The notes beneath the pieces are model-generated. The model was not told the DNA's origin. It did no database searches and worked only from the letters and a program-made list of their open reading frames with translations. 19,092 nucleotides of DNA, taken from the NCBI GenBank assembly GCA_050693875.1, contig JBOGWP010000018.1, positions 1 to 19,092 of the forward strand, in the 5' to 3' direction. Of the stretch, positions 14,354 to 19,092 are shown in pieces. Every line of letters starts with the position of its first letter. Position 1 is the first letter of the stretch. The translations under genes were made by a program, and so were the position numbers. This stretch comes from JBOGWP01 sp050693875 (GTDB lineage Bacteria; Actinomycetota; CADDZG01; JAHWKV01; JBOGWP01).

Positions 14354-16417
14354 TCACTGCCCGACCGCCTCCTCGAAGCAAGCGCGGAGAGTCTCCTCCC
14401 CGGCCTGCGCCGCAACGTCGAAGCGCCAGCGCCCTCTCCCGAGCCTTGCGTCGCCCACGAAGTGACCCGCGCTGAACCGGCGCACCTCCAGTGCGATCGG
14501 GTCACCACCGGCACGGCTCCCCCTGATCTGGGGCTCTCCGAGGATCGTGAGCTCCGTGCCGGATGCATCGAAGAAGGTGACGTGGGCCTCGTTCAGCCCC
14601 GGTCGTGCGGGGTCGAGGAATGCCTGTGCCGAGCGGCCTCCCGGGAGCGGGATCGTGAAGATCGTTGGCTGACCCGGGGCGGCCGCCCCCCGGGGGCCGC
14701 AGCGCGTGGCGAGCTCGAAGGAGACCTGAATCGAGTCGGCCCCACGCTGCACGATCCCGGTGACCCGCCACCGGCCGTCGATCCCGAGGTTCCCGCCCAG
14801 GCCCTTGAAGATCCCGGGTCCGGACGGCTCGAGGTCGAGCCGGGACTCGCCGACGGCGGGATCGTCGAGGAAGTCGAAGCCGATCGTCACGCGCTCGGCG
14901 GCCAGAGGCCTGCGCGTGTCGTAGTCGAGGAGGCGGAGAGCGAAGGCGTTCAGCCCCGCGGTCCCCGGGCTCACCTCGAGGCGGGCCCGGAGGGTCGTGC
15001 CGAAGTCGGCGGCGGAGAGCAAGATCGGGGCCTCCGCGGCGGCAGCCGGTGCGCTGGCCGGCGGCGAGACCGCGGCGAGCAGAGCGGCTGCCCCCAGGAT
15101 GACCGTCGCCACACTCAGCTCCGCCGTCGAGACCCGGCGCAGCCCCCTGAGGCTCGTATCTGCCCGAGGTACGTGCCGGTAGCGGTTGATCGCCCCCAGG
15201 ACCGCGAGGAGCCCGAGCAGTCCGGCCTTCAGGAGCACCAACCGGCCATACGAGGTCGAGGGAAGGCGGCTCCAGCTGCCGATCCCCTGAACTGCGCGGA
15301 TCACCCCTGTGGCGGCCACGACCGCCAGGGCGATGCCCGCAACGAACGAGAAGCGGCGCACGGCTCGGCCGCGGTCGGAGCCGCTGGTGCCGCGCACGCC
15401 TATGAGTAGGGCGGCGAGGCCGCCGATCCACACCCCGACCGCGAGGAAGTGCATCCACTGAACCGCGACGCTGGCGAGCCGGAACGAGCGGCCGGCGCCG
15501 GCGTGCCCGGCGGCGACGTGCGCCAGCATGGCGGCGGCAGCACCGGCCGCGACGACCGCCGGCGCGTAGCCACGCATACGCTTTGTTGAAACCCGGGTGG
15601 AGGCGATTCTCGTCGATGTTCGAGCCGCGACGACCGCCGGCGCGTAGCCACGCATACGCTGCTTCGTCACGGCCGAGGCCACCAGGCCACTCCCGGCCAG
15701 GAGGATCCCCGCCCCTCGCCAGACCAGCGCCCTCCCCACGAAGGTGGTCGCCAGCCTCGAAAGGGAGACCCCGGCGGCGGCTCGCTGCGCCTCAGCCAGC
15801 GCGGCGAGGCCGAGCGCGCTCGCCACCAGGGCGACGGCCATGAACCGCACAACCCCCGAGGGGAGCATCGAGAAGGCCGACGCTCCCACCCAGGCCGCGC
15901 CGAGCAGGGCCGAGAGTCCCACCAGCAGGAGGAGCCGCGCGGCAACTTCGAAAAGGGCGGGAGGGGGGCTCGCCGACGCCCCCTCCTCCGCGGCCAGAGC
16001 CTTCAGTGGAGACGTGCCCACCCCGAACGAGAAGGCGCCGGCCGTGAGGTGGCCGTCCACCCTTGAGATCACCCGCCAGCTCACCGTGTAACTGCCCTGG
16101 GGCAGGGTCTTCACCGGGACGCGGACCACCGACGCCTGGCCGGGCACGGCCCGCGCCGGCGCGGCTTCGTAGGCCCGGCCCGCCACGTCCAGCACCCGGA
16201 CGGTGGTCAGGGCCAGCTCGGGCTCTTCGGTGAAGGCCATGACGATCGCCTCGGGTGGGCGAGCGACGGCCGACCCCCTCGCCGGGTCGGAGGTCTGGAG
16301 CACAGCGTGGGCGCCGGCGGGGGGCGCCGGCGCCAGGGCTCCGAACCCGACGAGGACAAGCAGCGCGAGGCCGCGCACTAGGCGGCTGGCTCCGGGCCGT
16401 CCAGAGCCGTGCGCCAA
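14354..16417 (-). CDS. CopC-CopD fusion protein with extra C-terminal domain
   Basis: From TTG 16417 the protein has 687 residues; GTG 16378 would drop 13 and still leave a signal peptide (VRGLALLVLVGFGAL...AGA). The mature N-terminus would be His37 (AHAVLQTSDPARG), as in CopC, whose N-terminal His binds Cu(II). The CopC domain runs to about 135 and contains 'YTVSWRVISRVDGHLTAGAFSFGV'. Residues about 155-460 form a CopD-like eight-helix region ('WMHFLAVGVWIGGLAAL', 'ATGVIRAVQ', 'YGRLVLLKAGLLGLLAVLGAINR'). Residues about 470-687 are a beta-rich exterior domain. Such proteins are linked to copper uptake or resistance at the membrane. A 37-bp repeat duplicates RMRGYAPAVVAA inside the CopD part. 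It is the centre of the eight-gene operon. Confidence 0.9.
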   Translation of the reverse strand: MAHGSGRPGASRLVRGLALLVLVGFGALAPAPPAGAHAVLQTSDPARGSAVARPPEAIVMAFTEEPELALTTVRVLDVAGRAYEAAPARAVPGQASVVRVPVKTLPQGSYTVSWRVISRVDGHLTAGAFSFGVGTSPLKALAAEEGASASPPPALFEVAARLLLLVGLSALLGAAWVGASAFSMLPSGVVRFMAVALVASALGLAALAEAQRAAAGVSLSRLATTFVGRALVWRGAGILLAGSGLVASAVTKQRMRGYAPAVVAARTSTRIASTRVSTKRMRGYAPAVVAAGAAAAMLAHVAAGHAGAGRSFRLASVAVQWMHFLAVGVWIGGLAALLIGVRGTSGSDRGRAVRRFSFVAGIALAVVAATGVIRAVQGIGSWSRLPSTSYGRLVLLKAGLLGLLAVLGAINRYRHVPRADTSLRGLRRVSTAELSVATVILGAAALLAAVSPPASAPAAAAEAPILLSAADFGTTLRARLEVSPGTAGLNAFALRLLDYDTRRPLAAERVTIGFDFLDDPAVGESRLDLEPSGPGIFKGLGGNLGIDGRWRVTGIVQRGADSIQVSFELATRCGPRGAAAPGQPTIFTIPLPGGRSAQAFLDPARPGLNEAHVTFFDASGTELTILGEPQIRGSRAGGDPIALEVRRFSAGHFVGDARLGRGRWRFDVAAQAGEETLRACFEEAVGQ
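15546..15660. repeat. 37-bp direct repeat inside the copD region
   Basis: The 37 bases at 15546-15582 recur exactly at 15624-15660, a period of 78 bp (26 codons), keeping the reading frame. Each copy encodes KRMRGYAPAVVAA or QRMRGYAPAVVAA on the minus strand. The 41 bp between encode a Ser/Thr/Arg-rich stretch (RTSTRIASTRVSTK). The repeat sits in a loop between membrane helices. Confidence 0.9.
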
Positions 16418-16435
16418 CGGAGGCGCGGGAGGTTC

Positions 16436-16627
16436 CTACATCTTGCCCTCGTCATGGACGCCCTTCGGGGCCGAGGCCTCGGCTGGGCGCCTCGACTGAA
16501 GCCGGTCGTCCCGCCGGATAGGCCCCCGGGCCAGGCGGTAGGCGAGGAAGAACAGGAAGAACACCAGCGGGGGGACGAGCAGGGCGAACTCCACCAGTCC
16601 GCCCCCGCCCCCGTGGGCGAGCGTCAC
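16436..16627 (-). CDS. 63-aa single-pass membrane protein
   Basis: Starting at GTG 16627, with TGGAG close upstream, the product has a short N-terminus (MTLAHGGGGG), one membrane helix (LVEFALLVPPLVFFLFFLAYRLA at about 11-33, about 23 residues) and a charged cytoplasmic tail rich in Arg, Asp and Lys. It is 24 bp after the preceding stop and 18 bp before the CopC-CopD start, so it belongs to the operon. No family recognised; size and context suggest an accessory subunit of the CopC-CopD protein. Confidence 0.65.
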   Translation of the reverse strand: MTLAHGGGGGLVEFALLVPPLVFFLFFLAYRLARGPIRRDDRLQSRRPAEASAPKGVHDEGKM

Positions 16628-16651
16628 CGCTCCAGTCTAGCCAGCGTGGGG

Positions 16652-17335
16652 TCATGCGCCGGACCGTTGAGCTTCGGGTGCCGGGACGGGCGGCGCCGCC
16701 CCCCTGCGCCGCATCGAGACCAGGACCCCCGCTACGGCAAGCACCGCCACCACGAGCCCGGCCGTGCCCAGCCGGACCCCCCGCCGGCCGGTCTCCCGGG
16801 CGGCGTCGATGCGCGGTTCCATTCGCTGGATGCGAGACGCGAGCTCCCCCCGCGAGGGGTCCTTGACCGGGAACTCGACTTCCGAGGGGTCCTCCGGACT
16901 GTCGAAGGTGGTCTCCGACGAGGTGAAGGACTGGTCGACCTGCTGACCCTTGATCGTCCCGACGAAGCGGAACGTGTAGGGGGCGGGGCGGCTCGGGATG
17001 AGGGAAGCCTGGTAGTCGCCGGGGGTGCCGAAGGCGCCGACTCGAAAGCGCGGCTCGACGGCCACCGGGCCCGTCTTCTTTCCGCCGAAGCTCACCTCGA
17101 CCTTGAGCTCTTGAGGGGCGAGGTCGACGACCGGCTGGTTGGAGGCCGCCTCGGAGATCCTCACCTGGACGGCATTCTTGAACCCGGCGTAGGCGGGCTC
17201 GTCGGCCCACCCCACGACCAGAAGGAAGTCTCCGACCGTGCGGCGTTCGTGGGCAGCGGCCGGGGCCGCCAGAAGCAGCGAAAGCAGCCCCGCCGCAACG
17301 GATGTGAGGGCGGCGCGGCGCAGTTGGTTGCGCAT
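16652..17335 (-). CDS. secreted protein with C-terminal membrane anchor, copper-cluster associated
   Basis: The ATG at 17335 is preceded by GAGGAGGAAAC. The 227-residue product has a clear signal peptide (MRNQLRRAALTSVAAGLLSL...) ending in APAAA, so the mature protein would start at His29 (HERRTVGDF), recalling the N-terminal copper-binding His of CopC. The beta-rich domain (about 30-165) includes 'LLVVGWADEPAYAGFKNAVQ' and 'LKVEVSFGGKKTGPVAVEPRF'. Then comes a charged linker, a membrane helix (about 190-210, 'LGTAGLVVAVLAVAGVLVSM') and a short basic tail. This is the topology of YcnI-like copper proteins, but no specific match was made. It sits 24 bp before the 63-aa gene. Confidence 0.8.
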   Translation of the reverse strand: MRNQLRRAALTSVAAGLLSLLLAAPAAAHERRTVGDFLLVVGWADEPAYAGFKNAVQVRISEAASNQPVVDLAPQELKVEVSFGGKKTGPVAVEPRFRVGAFGTPGDYQASLIPSRPAPYTFRFVGTIKGQQVDQSFTSSETTFDSPEDPSEVEFPVKDPSRGELASRIQRMEPRIDAARETGRRGVRLGTAGLVVAVLAVAGVLVSMRRRGAAPPVPAPEAQRSGA

Positions 17336-17357
17336 GTTTCCTCCTCGTCTGGGCTGT

Positions 17358-17378
17358 CTCGGCCCGGGTCGGGCCGAG
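17358..17378 (-). promoter_or_regulatory. intercistronic 9-bp hairpin
   Basis: CTCGGCCCG (17358-17366), loop GGT, CGGGCCGAG (17370-17378) pair perfectly. On the minus strand the hairpin begins 5 bp after the stop of the membrane protein gene and lies 22 bp before the next start. There is no T-tract, so it is more likely an RNA-stability or attenuation element than a full terminator. Confidence 0.5.
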
Positions 17379-17383
17379 CCGTC

Positions 17384-18040
17384 TCAGGTCATCCGGAGAG
17401 GAGGACCTCGAACCCTGAAGGGGCCGACGAGGGCACTGCGCGGCGCAAGCAACTCCGCCGCCGGGCGTGACGCCTCCGGCTTGCGGCGGAGCATCCGCCG
17501 GGGCGAGACGGCGCGCCCGACCCGCTCGCCGACCCGCTCGAGTGCGAAGAGTACCAGCCCCCCGACGATGCCGAAGGCGAGTTGGAGGGGAACGCCGACG
17601 AGCAGGATGGAGCCGAGGTGGTCGTGGAGCGACGAGCCGGAGAGCAGGCGTTCCGCTGCCTCGAGGAGAACGAAGCCCAAGGCTTGGACGAGGGCGATCC
17701 ACACCGCGCCCAGGGGAAACCGGGCACCGGACCGTCGGGAGGGCCGGCGGGCATAGCCGAGGCCGAACGCGGTGACCGCAGAGACGATCGCAAGGGCCGC
17801 GAGCACGACCCAGGCCGTCTCCAGGTACCCGTGGCCCGAGCCCGCCAGCAGCGCGCTTCGGCGGGCGGCGCCGGGGGCGACCAGCACGTAGTCGGCTGCG
17901 TGGCCGGCGAGGAGGCCGAGCGACGCCACCCCAAGGAAGGAAAGGGCGCGCAGCCCTACCCTCGCGTTTGCGGAGCCTCGATGGCCTCCCGCCATGACGG
18001 GTGACAGTCTCTCACACTCCCTCGAGCTACAAGCCGGCAT
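17384..18040 (-). CDS. four-helix membrane protein, first gene of the copper-type operon
   Basis: The protein has 218 residues from ATG 18040 or 203 from ATG 17995 (MAGGHRGSANARVGLRAL); the latter gives a more natural membrane-protein N-terminus, but neither start has a strong ribosome binding site. About four hydrophobic helices are seen: 'LSFLGVASLGLLAGHAADYVL', 'TAWVVLAALAIVSAVTAFGLG', 'GAVWIALVQALGFVLLEAAE' and 'LVGVPLQLAFGIVGGLVLFA'. Between them lie 'HADYVL'-like and 'GSGHGYLETA' segments with conserved-looking His residues that could bind metal. The C-terminus is long, basic and Pro-rich. I do not know the family name. Position at the head of the CopC-CopD operon suggests a partner role in metal handling. 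Confidence 0.75.
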   Translation of the reverse strand: MPACSSRECERLSPVMAGGHRGSANARVGLRALSFLGVASLGLLAGHAADYVLVAPGAARRSALLAGSGHGYLETAWVVLAALAIVSAVTAFGLGYARRPSRRSGARFPLGAVWIALVQALGFVLLEAAERLLSGSSLHDHLGSILLVGVPLQLAFGIVGGLVLFALERVGERVGRAVSPRRMLRRKPEASRPAAELLAPRSALVGPFRVRGPPLRMT

Positions 18041-18143
18041 GCAGGCGCCCCCGCGCGAGCTCGGTGGTCCGATCGGGCTCGTGACGGGCGCTCGAAGCCT
18101 GTCGGAGCGCGGGATTCAGCCAGTGCGCTGCGTCATAAGTGCC
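18041..18143. other. intergenic region between operon head and IS630 element
   Basis: No gene is supported here. It should hold the promoter of the minus-strand operon and the left end of the IS630 element, but I see neither a convincing -35/-10 pair on the minus strand nor a terminal inverted repeat that can be matched to a right end. Confidence 0.4.
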
Positions 18144-18171
18144 TTGACATCGGCTGTGAGCCTGCCATGAT
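18144..18171 (+). promoter_or_regulatory. IS630 transposase promoter, leaderless type
   Basis: A perfect TTGACA (18144-18149), a 16-bp spacer and CATGAT (18166-18171) end 5 bp before the transposase ATG at 18177. No Shine-Dalgarno sequence lies between, so the mRNA would begin at or next to the start codon. Confidence 0.55.
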
Positions 18172-18176
18172 GAGCC

Positions 18177-18899
18177 ATGGCCTCCTCTGCCGGCGATCTG
18201 CCGGTCCGCGAGGAGGATCTGGCATTCCTCCGGAGATGGACCCGGTCCTCCTCGGTGTCACCTGGTGAAGTGCTCCGGGCGCGCATCGTCCTCGCCGCGG
18301 CCAGCGGAGAGGGCACCTCTGCGATCGCCCGGCGCCTTGGGGTGTCGCGTCCCACGGTGATCGCCTGGCGGGAGCGGTACCGCTCAGGCGGCGTCGAGGC
18401 GCTGTCCGACGCCTCGCGCTCGGGTCGGCCGAAGACTGTAGACGATGCCGCGATCGTCGCTCGGACGCTCGAGCCCCCGCCTGAGCACCTCGGGGTGACC
18501 CACTGGTCGACCCGGCTGCTCGCGCAAGAGCTCGGGATCGGAGACGCCACCGTGGCACGGTGCTGGAGGTGCTTCCGGCTCCAGCCGTGGCGCCGAGAGA
18601 CGTTCAAGTCCTCCACCGACCCCGAGCTCGAGGCCAAGCTCCGCGACGTCATCGGGCTGTACCTGGATCCGCCCAAGAAGGCCATCGTGCTATGCGTGGA
18701 CGAGAAGAGCCAAATCCAGGCCCTGTACCGGACCCAGCCGATCCTCCCCCTCCGTCCCGGCCTTCCCGAGCGAGCCACCCACGACTACCGCCGCCACGGC
18801 AGCTCGTTCGTTCCGGTCGTAGGTGGATCCTCAAGCTCGACTCGGACTACCCGCTCTTCGAACGCTTCGTGGCCGCCCATGCCCGTCTGTGCTCGCTGA
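18177..18899 (+). pseudogene. IS630-family transposase, C-terminally truncated
   Basis: The first 210 or so residues are typical IS630: an N-terminal helix-turn-helix region ('RARIVLAAASGEGTSAIARR', 'LGVSRPTVIAWRERY', 'GGVEALSDASRSGRPKTV'), 'THWSTRLLAQELGIGDATV' and the start of the DDE domain with the first catalytic Asp in 'AIVLCVDEKSQIQAL' and 'LPERATHDYRRHG'. After about 18800 the frame reads low-complexity Ser/Arg (SSFVPVVGGSSSSTRT) to a stop at 18899. The second Asp ('DNYxTH' block) and the 'TPTSASWLNQVE' block with the final Glu are missing, so the enzyme must be inactive. It is either truncated by deletion or joined to foreign sequence. Confidence 0.85.
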
Positions 18900-19092
18900 G
18901 ATCTCCGGGCCGTGATTTCCTCAGCACCGACCAGCCACAACCGCCGCCGGCGAAGCTGAAGCCACCCCCAGGCTCCTTTTCGGGTTGTTCTCGCCCGCTG
19001 AGGCAGCCCCAGGAGGTTGGTCGGTGGTTGGGTCACGGTCCAAATGGGCACCCGTTGCGGCCCTCCGACGGCGCCCAATCGTTCCAGCGAGG
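18803..19092 (+). other. unassigned open frame beyond the truncated IS630
   Basis: A plus-strand frame from 18803 is open to the end of the window without a stop. It starts after the IS630 homology ends and includes 'RRWILKLDSDYPLFERFVAAHARL' split by no stop, then a Pro-rich stretch. I do not recognise it. A 97-residue minus-strand frame (19078-18785) is equally unassigned. In DNA this GC-rich, open frames of 290 bp arise by chance. Confidence 0.25.

Noticed and set aside
14078..15409. 443-residue plus-strand frame opposite CopC-CopD
   Set aside because: Composition is typical of antisense GC-rich DNA, while the opposite strand has a clear CopC-CopD protein.
15546..15660. CRISPR array
   Set aside because: Only two repeat copies exist, they lie in frame within a coding gene and no cas gene is present.
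16409..17470. 353-residue plus-strand frame
   Set aside because: It crosses three minus-strand genes, two intergenic gaps and a hairpin, and has no motif.
18803..19092. New gene after the truncated IS630
   Set aside because: The frame is open but unrecognised and has no start context; chance is a sufficient explanation.

Overview
The window looks like a piece of a high-GC bacterial chromosome, most likely Actinomycetota or Chloroflexota. The basis is strong G/C bias at third codon positions, frequent GTG/TTG starts, two promoter-like sites that would give leaderless mRNAs, a CopC-CopD fusion and an NrtR-type Nudix regulator. No rRNA, tRNA or CRISPR was recognised and no species can be named.

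Layout. 1-96 is the 3' end of an ISAzo13-type transposase. 231-668 is an SRPBCC protein. On the minus strand, an SPFH (band 7/flotillin-like) gene starts at 8914 and its 3' end lies at about 1839-1599, followed 12 bp later by an NAD-kinase-like gene (1586-683, frameshifted). The two SPFH parts are separated by about 6.25 kb of plus-strand cargo (about 1840-8096): a 5'-truncated catalase-like gene, two DUF4267-like membrane proteins, a 79-aa membrane protein, a two-domain hypothetical protein and a 998-aa BNR/sialidase-like protein. A short near-identical sequence lies at both junctions, and joining across it restores the SPFH reading frame, so the cargo looks like an insertion into SPFH (or an assembly chimera).

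9006-9749 (plus) is an NrtR-type Nudix/winged-helix regulator divergent from SPFH. The 91-bp gap between them holds two 23-bp inverted repeats, one over the -35 and one over the -10 of the predicted SPFH promoter. This suggests an NrtR-SPFH-NAD kinase module: a NAD-metabolite sensor controlling a membrane scaffold protein and a nucleotide kinase. It is the most interesting idea in the window.

9855-10712 is a dTDP-4-dehydrorhamnose reductase. It is followed by a possible 35-aa minus-strand protein and the decayed 3' end of an FAD-dependent monooxygenase (to 11149). From 18040 down to 11351, eight tightly packed minus-strand genes form a probable cell-envelope/copper operon: a four-helix membrane protein, a secreted protein with a C-terminal anchor, a 63-aa membrane protein, a CopC-CopD fusion with an extra C-terminal domain, a small lipoprotein, a CPBP protease, an orphan substrate-binding lipoprotein and a double-anchored membrane protein. 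The window ends with a truncated IS630-family transposase and unassigned sequence.

Single-base frameshifts are concentrated in the first 8.4 kb. Two sit in runs of exactly eight C and both are cured by removing one C, so some apparent pseudogenes may be sequencing errors.
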